Below, one piece after another: positions 15,053 through 25,736 of a stretch of 64,000 nucleotides of DNA. The DNA is taken from the NCBI GenBank assembly GCA_027491315.1, contig JAIXWL010000005.1:1-64000 (forward strand). The letters run 5' to 3'. Origin of the DNA: Cytophagaceae bacterium (GTDB lineage Bacteria > Bacteroidota > Bacteroidia > Cytophagales > Spirosomataceae). Made by a program: the position numbers and the translations under genes. The stretch's first letter is position 1; every line of letters begins with the position of its first letter. The notes under the pieces are model-generated. The model was not told the DNA's origin. It was given only the letters and a program-made list of their open reading frames with translations, and searched no databases.

Positions 15053-18000
15053 ATGTCATTTAAAAAGACTAGAAAGCTGAATAGCGACTTCCAAAAGGTG
15101 ACCATTTCATTGGCCTCCCCTGAGTCGATCTTAGAAGGTTCAAATGGTGAAGTAACCCAACCGGAAACCATCAACTATAGAACGTACAAGCCTGAAATGG
15201 GTGGATTGTTCTGTGAGAGAATCTTTGGACCTACCAAAGATTGGGAATGTCACTGTGGAAAATATAAGCGTATTCGTTACAAGGGCATCATTTGCGACCG
15301 CTGTGGTGTTGAGGTAACTGAGAAAAAAGTACGTCGTGAGCGTATGGGCCACATCGAATTGGTGGTTCCAGTAGCGCATATTTGGTACTTCCGTAGCTTA
15401 CCCAACAAAATTGGTTACATGCTTGGATTATCAACTAAGAAATTAGATCAAGTAATCTATTATGAAAGATACGTGGTTGTTCAAGCCGGTATGTATGCTG
15501 AAGAAGGAAAGATAGGTTCTCAATACCTTGATTTCTTAACTGAAGACGAATACTTGGATATCTTGGATAAGTTACCTCGTGAGAATCAACATTTGCCGGA
15601 TGAAGATCCGCAGAAATTCATCGCGAAGATGGGTGCTGATGCCTTGAACATGTTGTTATCACGCATCAACTTAGACGAATTATCGGCAGACTTACGTCAC
15701 TCGGCAGATACGGAATCTTCACAACAACGTAAGGCGGAAGCTTTAAAGCGTTTGAAGGTTGTTGAAGCATTCCGTGAATCAGTTGGCCGTATTGATAACC
15801 GTCCAGAATGGATGATCATCAAAATGGTGCCAGTAATTCCACCAGAATTACGTCCATTAGTGCCATTGGATGGAGGTCGTTTCGCGACTTCAGATTTGAA
15901 CGATTTATACCGTCGTGTAATCATCCGTAATAACCGTTTGAAGCGTTTGATCGAGATCAAAGCTCCAGAAGTTATTTTACGTAATGAGAAGCGTATGTTA
16001 CAAGAGGCTGTTGACTCCTTGTTTGACAACTCTCGTAAAGTAAATGCGGTTCGTTCAGAAGGTAACCGTGCTTTGAAATCCCTTTCAGATATGTTGAAAG
16101 GAAAGCAAGGTCGTTTCCGTCAAAACTTATTAGGAAAGCGTGTTGACTACTCAGGTCGTTCGGTAATTGTGGTTGGACCAGAATTAAAAATGCATGAGTG
16201 TGGTCTTCCAAAAGACATGGCAGCTGAGTTATTCAAGCCATTTGTTATCCGTAAGTTGATCGAACGTGGTATTGTTAAGACGGTTAAATCTGCGAAGAAA
16301 ATCGTTGATCGCAAAGATCCAGTGGTTTGGGATATTTTGGAAAATGTCATGAAGGGTCACCCGGTATTATTAAACCGTGCTCCTACTTTGCACCGTTTGG
16401 GTATCCAAGCGTTCCAACCTAAATTAATTGAAGGAAAAGCGATTCAATTACACCCATTGACCTGTACGGCATTTAACGCCGACTTTGACGGTGACCAGAT
16501 GGCGGTTCACGTTCCACTAGGACATGAAGCGATTTTGGAAGCCTCTTTGTTGATGTTAGCCTCTCATAACATCCTTAACCCTGCGAATGGAGCACCTATT
16601 ACGGTACCTTCACAAGACATGGTTCTTGGATTATATTATGTAACGAAGGGAAGAAAATCGACCGAAACGCATAAAGTAGATGGTGAAGGCCGTCGTTTCT
16701 ATGGTTTTGAAGAAGTGGTGATTGCTTTGAACGAAAAGAAATTATCTAAACATGCGAACATCGTGGTAAAAGCGAATGTACGTAAGGAAGATGGTTCTTT
16801 AGTAAGTGAAATGGTTGAGACAGTAGCGGGTCGCGTATTGTTCAACCTTTGCGTACCAGAGCAAGTAGGTTACATTAATGAATTGTTGACTAAGAAGAAA
16901 TTGCAGCAAATCATTTCTCAAGTTCACAAGATTTGTGGAATGGCTCGTACTGCGCAGTTCTTGGATGATATCAAAGATTTAGGATTCCAACAAGCCTTCC
17001 ACGGCGGATTGTCGATGGGTATTGGTGACGTTCAAATTCCAGAGGAGAAAGCACATTTAGTGAAGAAAGCTCAGGAAGATGTACAAGCAGTTTGGGATAA
17101 CTACTTAATGGGTTTAATCACGGATAACGAGCGTTACAATGCTGTTATTGATATCTGGACAAAAGTGAACTCGAAAATTACCGAGACATTGATGAAGCAA
17201 ATGGAAGAGGATAACCAAGGATTCAATGCGATCTATATGATGATGCACTCTGGAGCCCGTGGTTCTCGTGAGCAAATCCGTCAATTGGGTGGTATGCGTG
17301 GTTTGATGGCTAAGCCACAGAAGAACTTACAAGGTTCGGTAGGTGAAATCATCGAAAACCCAATCCTTTCTAACTTTAAAGAAGGTCTAGACGTATTAGA
17401 GTACTTCATTTCAACTCACGGTGCGCGTAAAGGTTTGGCAGATACTGCCTTGAAAACAGCCGATGCGGGTTATTTGACTCGTCGTTTACATGACGTAGCA
17501 CAAGATGTGATTGTGAATGAAGAAGATTGCGGTACCTTACGTGGTATTCAGGTATTCCCATTGAAAGATAATGAGGAGATCATTGAGCCATTATCAGAGC
17601 GTATCTTGGGTCGTGTGTCAGTACATGATGTATATGATCCTATCAGCAATGAATTGATTGTAGCTTCTGGTGATGAAATCACGGAAATTTCAGCTAACAA
17701 AATAGATGAAACAGCGATTGAATCCGTTGAGATTCGTTCGGTATTAACTTGTGAAACTAGAAATGGGGTCTGTGCGAAATGTTACGGACGTAACTTAGCT
17801 ACAGGCCACATGGTGGGTCAAGGTGAAGCTGTTGGTGTGATTGCGTCTCAGTCGATCGGTGAGCCAGGTACACAGTTAACATTACGTACATTCCACGTGG
17901 GTGGTACTGCTCAAAACGTTTCCTTAGATGCTAGCGTAAAAGCTAAGTTTGACGGGGTAATTAATTTTGAAGAGGTTCGTACAGTTAGTTCAACTGATTC

Positions 18001-19381
18001 AGAAGGAAATCCAGTAGAAATCGTTATGGGTCGTTCAGGTGAGGTTCAGATTATCAACCCGGCTAACAAGCAGTTGTTGATTTCAAGCAATATCCCTTAC
18101 GGTTCTGTGATTCGCGTGAAAGATGGTCAAACCATCAAGAAAGGTGAAGAGATTTGTGCTTGGGATCCATATAATGCGGTCATCCTATCTGAAGCTGAAG
18201 GTAAAGTGGTGTTTGAATCGATTGAGGAGAACAATACGTACAAAGAAGAAGCTGATGAGCAAACAGGCTTACGTGAGAAGGTAATTATCGAATCGAAAGA
18301 TAAGACGAAGAACCCATCCGTATTGGTTGTGGCTAAAGGCAAAGAAGACTTGGTATATAACGTTCCAGTAGGTGCTCGTTTGGCGATTGATGAAGGAGAC
18401 AAAATCAAAGCTGGACAGATCATCGCGAAGATTCCACGTGCAGCTGGTAAAACTCGTGACATTACGGGAGGTCTTCCACGTGTTACTGAGTTATTTGAGG
18501 CGCGTAACCCATCTAACCCGGCGGTAGTTTCGGAGATTGACGGTGTTATTTCATATGGTATCATCAAGCGTGGTAACCGTGAAATTATTGTTACTCCAAA
18601 AGAAGGAACAGAGCGTAAGTACTTGGTGCCATTGACTAAGTTTATCTTGGTACAAAACAATGACTTCGTACGTGCTGGAACGCCATTATCTGACGGAGCT
18701 ATAACGCCATCGGATATCTTATCAATCAAAGGACCAACAGCGGTACAAGAATACTTAGTAAATGAAATCCAAGATGTATACCGCTTACAAGGGGTAAAAA
18801 TCAACGATAAGCATATTGAGTGTATCGTTCGTCAAATGATGCAGAAAGTTGAAATTCTTGATCCAGGTGATACTCAATTCTTACAGGGCCAAAACGTAGA
18901 TCGTTTTGCATTCCGTGAGGAGAATGACCAGATTATGGACAAGAAAGTCATTACAGATGCAGGTGATTCAGATAAGTACAAACCAGGTATGATTATCTCT
19001 GCTCGTGCTTTACGCGATGAAAACTCTTCATTGAAGCGTAGAGACATGAAAGTGATGAAAGTACGTGATGCTCACGCGGCAGTATCTTCAGCTAATTTGC
19101 AAGGTATTACGCAAGCATCCTTGGGAACTGAATCATTCATCTCGGCGGCTTCCTTCCAGGAAACTACGAAGGTATTGTCTGAGGCATCGATTCGTGCGAA
19201 ACAAGATACATTGGATGGCTTGAAGGAGAACGTGATTGTTGGACACTTGATTCCTGCGGGAACGGGAGTTCGCAGATACAAGGACTTCATTGTTACTCCA
19301 GTAGATGAGTTAAAACAATTAGAAGCGAAAGTAGCAGCCAACGAAGCGGAAGTTGCCACTAAGGTTTCAGTTGAAAACTAG
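15053..19381 (+). CDS. rpoC: DNA-directed RNA polymerase subunit beta'
   Basis: The 1442-residue beta' subunit. The N-terminal zinc ribbon is at about 66-88 ([13 protein letters not shown], then CDRCG). The catalytic loop [12 protein letters not shown] with three magnesium-binding aspartates is at about 474-485, and the second zinc site ([17 protein letters not shown]) is near 900. FGVG/bridge-helix and trigger-loop regions follow ([20 protein letters not shown]). Length and order are standard for the phylum; no split or inserted intein is present. Co-transcribed with rpoB and closed by the terminator at 19400-19432. Confidence 0.98.
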   Translation: MSFKKTRKLNSDFQKVTISLASPESILEGSNGEVTQPETINYRTYKPEMGGLFCERIFGPTKDWECHCGKYKRIRYKGIICDRCGVEVTEKKVRRERMGHIELVVPVAHIWYFRSLPNKIGYMLGLSTKKLDQVIYYERYVVVQAGMYAEEGKIGSQYLDFLTEDEYLDILDKLPRENQHLPDEDPQKFIAKMGADALNMLLSRINLDELSADLRHSADTESSQQRKAEALKRLKVVEAFRESVGRIDNRPEWMIIKMVPVIPPELRPLVPLDGGRFATSDLNDLYRRVIIRNNRLKRLIEIKAPEVILRNEKRMLQEAVDSLFDNSRKVNAVRSEGNRALKSLSDMLKGKQGRFRQNLLGKRVDYSGRSVIVVGPELKMHECGLPKDMAAELFKPFVIRKLIERGIVKTVKSAKKIVDRKDPVVWDILENVMKGHPVLLNRAPTLHRLGIQAFQPKLIEGKAIQLHPLTCTAFNADFDGDQMAVHVPLGHEAILEASLLMLASHNILNPANGAPITVPSQDMVLGLYYVTKGRKSTETHKVDGEGRRFYGFEEVVIALNEKKLSKHANIVVKANVRKEDGSLVSEMVETVAGRVLFNLCVPEQVGYINELLTKKKLQQIISQVHKICGMARTAQFLDDIKDLGFQQAFHGGLSMGIGDVQIPEEKAHLVKKAQEDVQAVWDNYLMGLITDNERYNAVIDIWTKVNSKITETLMKQMEEDNQGFNAIYMMMHSGARGSREQIRQLGGMRGLMAKPQKNLQGSVGEIIENPILSNFKEGLDVLEYFISTHGARKGLADTALKTADAGYLTRRLHDVAQDVIVNEEDCGTLRGIQVFPLKDNEEIIEPLSERILGRVSVHDVYDPISNELIVASGDEITEISANKIDETAIESVEIRSVLTCETRNGVCAKCYGRNLATGHMVGQGEAVGVIASQSIGEPGTQLTLRTFHVGGTAQNVSLDASVKAKFDGVINFEEVRTVSSTDSEGNPVEIVMGRSGEVQIINPANKQLLISSNIPYGSVIRVKDGQTIKKGEEICAWDPYNAVILSEAEGKVVFESIEENNTYKEEADEQTGLREKVIIESKDKTKNPSVLVVAKGKEDLVYNVPVGARLAIDEGDKIKAGQIIAKIPRAAGKTRDITGGLPRVTELFEARNPSNPAVVSEIDGVISYGIIKRGNREIIVTPKEGTERKYLVPLTKFILVQNNDFVRAGTPLSDGAITPSDILSIKGPTAVQEYLVNEIQDVYRLQGVKINDKHIECIVRQMMQKVEILDPGDTQFLQGQNVDRFAFREENDQIMDKKVITDAGDSDKYKPGMIISARALRDENSSLKRRDMKVMKVRDAHAAVSSANLQGITQASLGTESFISAASFQETTKVLSEASIRAKQDTLDGLKENVIVGHLIPAGTGVRRYKDFIVTPVDELKQLEAKVAANEAEVATKVSVEN

Positions 19382-19399
19382 TCTAATTTAGAATTAATC

Positions 19400-19432
19400 A
19401 AAAGCCCCTTCAGGAAACTGAGGGGGCTTTTA
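19400..19432 (+). terminator. rpoBC operon terminator
   Basis: aaaagcccc and gggggctttt pair with an extended ttcag/ctga inner stem and a T-rich tail, 19 nt after the rpoC stop. Confidence 0.9.
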
Positions 19433-19463
19433 TTATGATAATGAAATTTTAGTGGGAGAAAAT

Positions 19464-20099
19464 TTAATTTTCTATAGTAAAATATAAAAAATACCACCAC
19501 AAAAACCCAAATGGCCTTGAAAACCAAAGAAATATCCCATAGCATATAATCACTACCGTAGCCCAGCGGGACTTTTGAAAAATCAGCGGGTAGCGATCAT
19601 TTTCTACCACCATGATGATAATTAAATGGAGAATAAAATCGCCAAGGCTACTAAGACATAGCGCGTATCTACCCAAAAATAAGTGAAGGGTATCCAATCC
19701 AAAGTCTTGATAAAATCTACTAAGGTGCCCATGCAAGACACCAACACGATAAAGAAATTCATGTACCAAGAGGTCCAACGAAAGCGAAGTAAATTTTCCA
19801 TAAGTTTTCCTTTTAAAGTAAACTCAGCACTATTCCCGCCAAGTGTAATGAATTCTTTTCCATCGCTTCTGTTCATTTCCTTTAACCTTATTGGATTTTT
19901 TACCAATAATTAAATATCCAGACTGGTGTATGATTGGATTAATAAAATCAAGTCTTTCCTCCCTTTTATTGATTTTAAAATTCATCAAGGGGCTTGGGAG
20001 CAGCAACTTTCTTGAATGAGCTGTACTATCCGAAAAATAAAAAAACAGGACTAGCGTAATGATGATTATATCCAAAACCCAAAAAGTATTCTTTCCCAT
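19464..20099 (-). pseudogene. frameshifted membrane-protein gene or gene remnants
   Basis: Three overlapping minus-strand frames read as one protein broken by frameshifts. The first, 20099 to about 19890, begins MGKNTFWVLDIIIITLVLFFYF (one membrane segment) and runs to IIGKKSNKV. The second, about 19900 to 19622, has KEFITLGGNSAEF, then KLMENLLRFRW and two membrane segments, ending VALAILFSI. The third, to 19464, continues from about 19640 with LHLIIIMVVENDRYP and a final membrane segment ending YFTIEN. A one-base shift near 19622-19640 joins the second and third parts so that hydrophobic segments continue. I do not recognise the family. A sequencing error or programmed shift cannot be excluded. 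Confidence 0.5.
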
Positions 20100-20230
20100 T
20101 ATCTGTTGCTTGTAAACACGTAAATCTTACCTTCCATCAACTCTTTTTTTATCTCTTTGTATTTGAGGGCAATCAAGAGTGCCATGCACGTAAATGCGAC
20201 GATAAGTAATTTTCCAATGAAATTTTTCAT
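20099..20230 (-). CDS. small membrane peptide (43 aa)
   Basis: A 43-codon frame: MKNFIGKLLIVAFTCMALLI, then a charged amphipathic segment (ALKYKEIKKELMEGK) and IYVFTSNR. It has one N-terminal hydrophobic helix that could be a membrane anchor or signal. Its stop codon overlaps the ATG of the disrupted membrane gene downstream (TAATG), the spacing of a translationally coupled pair. Function unknown. Confidence 0.45.
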   Translation of the reverse strand: MKNFIGKLLIVAFTCMALLIALKYKEIKKELMEGKIYVFTSNR

Positions 20231-20515
20231 GTGATTAAAGGTTAGGCTGTAAATCAAAAAACTGCTTAAAAAAATTCTGCATTAAATAGTTGAACAAATT
20301 TGTCTATTTGCTGATGAAAGTTTCTTGCGAAAAAGCAAGAAATGAGATTTACATGAACGAATATCAATTATATGATATAAATAGGAAGGCACTTGCTTAG
20401 CTTTTTAAACTTAAATTACATTGGCATATATCAATCAAATTATACTAGGTAAAAGATGCTTTTACGCACATTATTCCTAATAATTCTTTAAATTTAAGCT
20501 TCCTATTTTAATGCT
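20231..20515. other. intergenic region with an 8-bp hairpin
   Basis: This gap between the divergent 43-aa gene and the DUF3467 gene holds a perfect palindrome tttcttgc/gcaagaaa at 20321-20342 with a 6-nt loop. It has no T-run on either side long enough to call it a terminator; it could be an operator or an RNA hairpin. No convincing consensus promoter was seen for the plus-strand gene. The rest is AT-rich and featureless. Confidence 0.4.
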
Positions 20516-20839
20516 ATGAAAAATCCCAATCCAGAAGAAAATCAGTTGAACATTGAATTACCAGAAGAAATTGCTGAAGGAGCTTATGTTAACCTGGCGC
20601 TGATAGCTCATTCTCCCTCAGAATTTGTCATGGACTTTATTCGTATTTTGCCTGGAATTCCGAAAGGAAAGGTGAAGTCCCGGATCGTCATGACCCCTGA
20701 TCATGCTCAACGTTTATTGATAGCTCTTCAGGAAAATATTCAACGCTATGAAGAGGCTTTTGGTCCCATTGCTAAGGATTTAGATAACCCTGGTTTTCAA
20801 TTTCCGATGAACTATAATGGCCCCATAGGCGAAGCGTAA
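20516..20839 (+). CDS. DUF3467 family protein
   Basis: A 107-residue soluble acidic protein matching the DUF3467 pattern: NLALIAHSPSEFVMDFIRI, then PGIPKGKVKSRIVMTPDHAQ, then LLIALQENIQRYEEAFG. The family is small, widespread in bacteria and of unknown biochemical role. In Bacteroidota it is often a stand-alone gene. It lies between the rpoBC region and the hexuronate operon; the 108-bp gap to uxaB makes co-transcription possible but unproven. Confidence 0.9.
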   Translation: MKNPNPEENQLNIELPEEIAEGAYVNLALIAHSPSEFVMDFIRILPGIPKGKVKSRIVMTPDHAQRLLIALQENIQRYEEAFGPIAKDLDNPGFQFPMNYNGPIGEA

Positions 20840-20947
20840 ACGTTTGCGGAATCATTCCTTTAAAATAGAGCTTAAATTTTCTACATCTATTGGGTAAATA
20901 CCCCTACTTTTCTGCTTTAGAAAGGTATATTAACCTTTTTTATATTA

Positions 20948-22408
20948 ATGGCCATGCCCATTCTCAACCAACAATTAGTCAGTCAAGGAGCATTTAGTAC
21001 ACAGCTTCCCCTGCAATATCCCTCTCCGGAAGTATTTAGCTATCCAGAGAAAATTCTTCAATTTGGAACAGGTGTTCTGTTGCGTGGTTTATGCGATTAC
21101 TTCGTTGATAAAGCCAATCGAAATGGCGTTTTTAAAGGGCGTGTTGTTTTGGTAAAATCAACCTCAAAAGGAGGAGCGGATGCTTTCGAAGCACAAGATG
21201 GATTGTTTACACATTGTATCAAAGGAATTGATGAAGGGAAAGAAGTGGAAGAATATTTGATTAATTCTTCTATTTCCCGAACATTGACCGCCTCTAAAGA
21301 ATGGGATGCCATTGTGGCCTGCGCTAGCAGTCCTGATATGCAAATTATCATTTCCAATACCACGGAAGTTGGTATACAATATGTTGCCGGTGATGCTATC
21401 TCAGGTGGCTGTCCTAGCTCTTTCCCTGCTAAATTATTAGCCTTCCTTTATGCTCGTTGGCAGCATTTTGGAGGCAGTAAAGAATCAGGCATGGTGATTA
21501 TTCCCACTGAATTAATCATCAACAATGGTGACGTATTAAAAGATATTGTCATAAAACTAGCCAAGGACCATCAGCTTCCTGAAGAATTCATGCAATGGAT
21601 TCAAAGTGCCAACCATTTTTGTAATTCATTAGTCGATCGTATTGTGCCTGGAGCTCCTGATGCAGCTACAAGCGCAGCTATCTGTGAACAATTAGGCTAT
21701 CAAGATTCCTTAGTTATTATCTCTGAGGTGTATCGTTTATGGGCTATTCAAGGTGGAGCAGAAGTTAAAAAAATCTTAGGTTTTGCTTCGGCAGATGCAG
21801 GAGTGGTAATTGCTGAGGACATAGAAATTTACCGCGAATTAAAACTTCGCCTGTTGAACGGTACCCATACCCTCATGTGTGGAATGTCTTACCTCTTGGG
21901 ATTCCGTTTGGTGAAAGATGTGATGAGCAATTCCTATTTGAGCAAATTGGTTATGAACCTAATGCTGACCGAATTGGCGCACTCCATTCCTTACAAAATG
22001 GATTTTAAAATAGCCGATCGCTTTGGGCGTTCTGTTTTGGACCGTTTTAAGAATCCGTTCATTAACCATAAGTTGATTGATATTACGGTTCAGTATACCA
22101 CCAAAATGAGAATGCGTAATATTCCATTATTGGTCAATTATTACCAAATATTTGGCAAAGCACCTGAACTTTTTGCCATGGGTTTTGCTGCCTATTTACA
22201 GTTCATGCATGCAGTAAAAGTAGAGGATGGTAAATATTTTGGAGAATGTAATGGGGAGTTTTATCCGATCCAATGCGACTATGCCGCTTATTTTTTCGAG
22301 GCATGGAAGGACTTAAATCTAACAACATTATTGGCAGATGAGAAAATCTGGGGGCATAATTTAAGTGCTTTGCCAGGCTTTGAAGATGCGGTGAAGAAAT
22401 ATTTATAA
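20948..22408 (+). CDS. uxaB: tagaturonate reductase (altronate oxidoreductase)
   Basis: Reduces D-tagaturonate to D-altronate with NADH in the galacturonate branch of hexuronate breakdown. The 486-residue protein has an N-terminal Rossmann region (LQFGTGVLLRGLCDYFVD) and the long-chain polyol dehydrogenase active-site signature KLRLLNGTH (Lys, Asn, His spaced 5 and 3), as in mannitol dehydrogenase relatives. Choice among UxaB, UxuB and MtlD rests on the neighbours uxaC, kdgK, eda and exuT. A weak AT-rich hairpin (aaaggt/accttt, 20921-20938) sits just before the ATG. Confidence 0.92.
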   Translation: MAMPILNQQLVSQGAFSTQLPLQYPSPEVFSYPEKILQFGTGVLLRGLCDYFVDKANRNGVFKGRVVLVKSTSKGGADAFEAQDGLFTHCIKGIDEGKEVEEYLINSSISRTLTASKEWDAIVACASSPDMQIIISNTTEVGIQYVAGDAISGGCPSSFPAKLLAFLYARWQHFGGSKESGMVIIPTELIINNGDVLKDIVIKLAKDHQLPEEFMQWIQSANHFCNSLVDRIVPGAPDAATSAAICEQLGYQDSLVIISEVYRLWAIQGGAEVKKILGFASADAGVVIAEDIEIYRELKLRLLNGTHTLMCGMSYLLGFRLVKDVMSNSYLSKLVMNLMLTELAHSIPYKMDFKIADRFGRSVLDRFKNPFINHKLIDITVQYTTKMRMRNIPLLVNYYQIFGKAPELFAMGFAAYLQFMHAVKVEDGKYFGECNGEFYPIQCDYAAYFFEAWKDLNLTTLLADEKIWGHNLSALPGFEDAVKKYL

Positions 22409-22411
22409 GGA

Positions 22412-22618
22412 AGAATGTAGAATGTAGAATGTAGAATGAAGAATGTAGAATGAAGAATGTAGAATGTAGAATGTAGAATGTAGAATGTAGAATGAAGGAT
22501 TAAGGTATCTGGGATTGGGGAATTCGGTTGTGTTACTAGAAAAATGCTTCTACGAAAGTAAAGTTCCACCCAAAAAATTCTACATTCTACATTCTTCATT
22601 CTTCATTCCTCATTCTAC
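22412..22618. repeat. heptamer tandem repeat with an inverted partner
   Basis: Twelve consecutive heptamers of agaatg(t/a) fill 22412-22495. About 80 bp later, 22577-22618 holds about six heptamers of the reverse complement (attctac/attcttc). The two arms can pair into a hairpin of about 40 bp. It fills the gap between uxaB and uxaC, where it may end or reduce transcription or stabilise upstream mRNA. An apparent minus-strand reading frame across it is only the repeat in translation. Confidence 0.9.
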
Positions 22619-22632
22619 CATAATTAATTAGT

Positions 22633-24036
22633 ATGAAAGCTTTTTTAAACGAAGATTTTTTATTGCAGTCGAGCACGGCGCAAACATTATACCATCAATA
22701 TGCGGCACAAATGCCCATCATTGATTACCATAACCATTTGGTTCCGCAGCAAATAGCAGAAGACAAGCAATTTGATAATATCACGCAAATCTGGCTATAT
22801 GGTGACCATTATAAATGGAGAGCCATGCGGGCACATGGGGTAAATGAACGCTACATCACAGGAGACGCAAGTGATGAAGAAAAATTCATGAAATGGGCTG
22901 AAACAGTTCCCTATACCATGCGTAACCCTCTATATCATTGGACTCACTTGGAACTACAACGCTATTTTGGTGTGACGGAAGTCTTGAATGCTGAATCGGG
23001 AAAGCGTATTTATGATCATTGTTCTGCCCTGTTACGCAGTAAAGAATATTCGGTTCGCAATCTCTTGAGAAAAATGAATGTGAAGGCACTTTGTACGACT
23101 GATGATCCCATTGATAATTTAGCCTATCATCAAGCCATTGCGGCGAGTGGTTTCGAAATTAAAGTATTACCTACTTTCCGCCCAGATAAAGCCATGGCAG
23201 TGGATGATGAATTAAGTTTCATTGAATACATCAATGCCCTAAGTGAGGTCACCGGCAAAGCAATTAATCACCTACAAGATTTCAAAGATGCAATTCAAGA
23301 ACGCCACGATTTCTTCCATTCAGTAGGCTGCCGTTTGAGTGATCATGGCCTAGAACATATCTATGCAGAAGACTATACAGAAGAAGAAATAGAATTGATA
23401 TTTTCCCGCCTACATTCGGGTAAAACCATCAATAAAAAAGAGAAATGGCAGTTTAAGTCAGCCATGCTGGTGTTTTTTGCACATTTAGATCATGCCAAAG
23501 GATGGACACAGCAGTTTCATTTGGGTGCCTTACGAAATAATAATAACCGACTTTTAAGTAGTTTAGGGCCTGATACAGGTTTTGATTCCATCGGGGATTT
23601 TGAACAAGCAAAATCTTTGTCGAAATTTTTAAATACACTGGATACCACCAATCAACTGGCCAAAACTATTTTATACAACTTGAATCCAAGAGATAATGAA
23701 TTGTTTGCGACCATGACGGGGAATTTCCAAGATGGAACGATTGTCGGGAAGATCCAATTCGGTTCAGGTTGGTGGTTTTTAGATCAAAAAGACGGCATGG
23801 AAAAGCAAATCAATGCTTTGTCGAATATGGGATTGTTAAGTCATTTTGTAGGTATGCTTACGGATTCCCGTAGTTTCCTTTCATTCCCAAGACATGAGTA
23901 TTTTAGAAGAATACTTTGTAATTTGATAGGTCAAGATGTAGAAAATGGCGAATTGCCAGCAGATATGGATTGGTTAGGCAAATTGGTGAAAGACATTTCT
24001 TATACCAATGCCTCCCAGTTTTTTAATTTTGAATAA
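22633..24036 (+). CDS. uxaC: glucuronate/galacturonate isomerase
   Basis: Converts D-glucuronate to fructuronate and D-galacturonate to tagaturonate. The 467-residue protein has the usual UxaC length and the amidohydrolase-fold N-terminal metal motif (IIDYHNHLVPQQIAED, His-x-His). Other family segments include ALCTTDDPIDNL at about 157, LPTFRPDK, and FLSFPRHEYFRR near the C-terminus. It begins 14 nt after the inverted heptamer repeat and is tightly followed (3 nt) by kdgK. Confidence 0.97.
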   Translation: MKAFLNEDFLLQSSTAQTLYHQYAAQMPIIDYHNHLVPQQIAEDKQFDNITQIWLYGDHYKWRAMRAHGVNERYITGDASDEEKFMKWAETVPYTMRNPLYHWTHLELQRYFGVTEVLNAESGKRIYDHCSALLRSKEYSVRNLLRKMNVKALCTTDDPIDNLAYHQAIAASGFEIKVLPTFRPDKAMAVDDELSFIEYINALSEVTGKAINHLQDFKDAIQERHDFFHSVGCRLSDHGLEHIYAEDYTEEEIELIFSRLHSGKTINKKEKWQFKSAMLVFFAHLDHAKGWTQQFHLGALRNNNNRLLSSLGPDTGFDSIGDFEQAKSLSKFLNTLDTTNQLAKTILYNLNPRDNELFATMTGNFQDGTIVGKIQFGSGWWFLDQKDGMEKQINALSNMGLLSHFVGMLTDSRSFLSFPRHEYFRRILCNLIGQDVENGELPADMDWLGKLVKDISYTNASQFFNFE

Positions 24037-24039
24037 AGC

Positions 24040-25050
24040 ATGAAAAAAGTAGTTACGTTTGGAGAAATCATGGGGCGACTAAGTCCTCCAGGATACGGGA
24101 GAATAGTACAGGCGCAATCGCTGAACTTAACCTTTGGCGGTGGAGAGGCAAATGTTTCTGCGGCTTTGGCGCATTTGGGAATACCCGCTGCCCATGTGAC
24201 CAGATTTCCAGATCACGAAATGGGCCACGCTGCCACTTCCTATTTCAGAAAAGTGGGGGTTGATATGCAGTATGTTCAATATGGTGGTAATCGTTTGGGA
24301 TTGTATTTCACGGAATTTGGAGCAGCGATGCGCCCAAGTAAAGTGGTTTATGACCGAGCAGATTCCTCCTTCGCTCACCTTGATCCTAAAGAATTTAATT
24401 GGAAAGAAATACTAAAAGAAGCCCAATGGTTCCATTGGACGGGCATTAGTCCTGCCATATCTGAATCAGCTGCACAGGCGTGTCGGGAGGCTATCAAGAC
24501 GGCAAATGATTTAGGTATTACGGTTTCTGCTGACGTCAATTACCGTAAAAACTTATGGCAATATGGCAAAACGGTACAAGAGGTTATGCCCGATTTAATT
24601 GCAGGATGTGATATCATTGTTTGTGGGAAAGGGGATGCCGAAGACATTTTGAACATTGTTCCAGATGGCAGTACCAAAAGTGGCTGGGAGTCCATTTGTA
24701 AGCAAATCATGGCCAAGTTTCCTCGAATTAAAAAGATTATCAATACAAAAAGAGGTCAAATTTCTGCCTCTCAAAATACCTTGTCGGCCGCTTCATACAA
24801 CGGGAAACAAGTATTAAAATCAGAAACAGTAGAAATTAGTCAAATTGTAGATAGAATTGGCGGGGGAGATGCTTTTATGGCTGGGTACATTTATGGGAAT
24901 TTAATCCTAAAAGATGAAGCTAAGTCATTGTCCTTTGCCGTAGCTGCTTCCGCATTAAAACACACCATTGAGGGGGATATTAATTTAGCCAACCTAGATG
25001 AAATAGAAACCGTCATGAAGGGAGACCTGACAGGACGACTAAAACGATAA
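24040..25050 (+). CDS. kdgK: 2-keto-3-deoxygluconate kinase (PfkB family)
   Basis: Phosphorylates KDG to KDPG. The 336-residue ribokinase-fold protein has the N-terminal GGGEANVSAALAHLG region at about 29-43, and the C-terminal PfkB signature as DRIGGGDAFMAGYIYG near 271-286 with the catalytic Asp (GGGD replaces the more common GAGD, normal for this subgroup). Substrate assignment comes from its place between uxaC and eda, 3 nt and 2 nt apart. Confidence 0.92.
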   Translation: MKKVVTFGEIMGRLSPPGYGRIVQAQSLNLTFGGGEANVSAALAHLGIPAAHVTRFPDHEMGHAATSYFRKVGVDMQYVQYGGNRLGLYFTEFGAAMRPSKVVYDRADSSFAHLDPKEFNWKEILKEAQWFHWTGISPAISESAAQACREAIKTANDLGITVSADVNYRKNLWQYGKTVQEVMPDLIAGCDIIVCGKGDAEDILNIVPDGSTKSGWESICKQIMAKFPRIKKIINTKRGQISASQNTLSAASYNGKQVLKSETVEISQIVDRIGGGDAFMAGYIYGNLILKDEAKSLSFAVAASALKHTIEGDINLANLDEIETVMKGDLTGRLKR

Positions 25051-25052
25051 CC

Positions 25053-25715
25053 ATGGCAAGAAATTCTTCCGAAGTTGTATACCAACGCATTCAAGAGACA
25101 CCCATTGTCCCATTATTTTTTAATGCTGATTTATCCATCGCAACTAGCGTATTAAAGGCTTGTTATGATGGAGGAATCCGTGTTTTTGAATTTACCAATC
25201 GTGGTAAAGAGGCTCCTTATATTTTTGCGAAAGCCATGGAATATGTGGAAAAGGAATGCCCTGATTTAGTCTTGGGAATTGGAACAATTTACGATGCCAA
25301 GCAGGCGAATGAATTCATTCAAATGGGAGCTGATTTTATGTTACAGCCTTTCACGACAGAAGCGGTAGGTGAGGTTTGTGGTAAACATGATATTCCATGG
25401 ATGCCTGGAGCTATGACCCTAACTGAAATTCGTCAAGCTGAAATATGGGGAGCCAAAATTGTTAAAATATTCCCAGGTAATGTGGTGGGTCCAGCTTTTG
25501 TGAAGGCGTTGAAAGGCCCTATGCCTAATACCCAAATCATGGTAACTGGTGGAGTAGAGCCAAATAAAGAGAGCTTGAGCACGTGGTTTAATGCAGGTGC
25601 TGCTGCGGTAGGTATGGGATCTCAATTATTCCCGGCAGATTTGATTGCTAAAAAAGATTATCAAGCTATAGAACAAATGATTGCCCAATTAATATCAACT
25701 TACCGGGAACTGTAA
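25053..25715 (+). CDS. eda: KDPG / 4-hydroxy-2-oxoglutarate aldolase
   Basis: Splits KDPG into pyruvate and glyceraldehyde 3-phosphate, the last step of the pathway. The 220-residue TIM barrel has the substrate loop FEFTNRGKEA near 45, the Schiff-base lysine in GAKIVKIFPGN near 135, and VTGGVEPN near 165. Co-transcribed with kdgK (2-nt gap) and the transporter that follows after 21 nt. Confidence 0.95.
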   Translation: MARNSSEVVYQRIQETPIVPLFFNADLSIATSVLKACYDGGIRVFEFTNRGKEAPYIFAKAMEYVEKECPDLVLGIGTIYDAKQANEFIQMGADFMLQPFTTEAVGEVCGKHDIPWMPGAMTLTEIRQAEIWGAKIVKIFPGNVVGPAFVKALKGPMPNTQIMVTGGVEPNKESLSTWFNAGAAAVGMGSQLFPADLIAKKDYQAIEQMIAQLISTYREL

Positions 25716-25736
25716 CCCAAACAAAACCTCATACTT

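Noticed and set aside
18127-18804. Minus-strand 225-aa frame inside rpoC
   Set aside because: Antisense shadow of rpoC for the same reason; no promoter or start signal.
22288-22599. Minus-strand 103-aa frame with repeated ILHSTFY-like units
   Set aside because: It is only the translation of the heptamer repeat plus antisense uxaB.
22412-22618. CRISPR array
   Set aside because: Units are 7 bp without spacers, the partner is inverted, and no cas gene is nearby.
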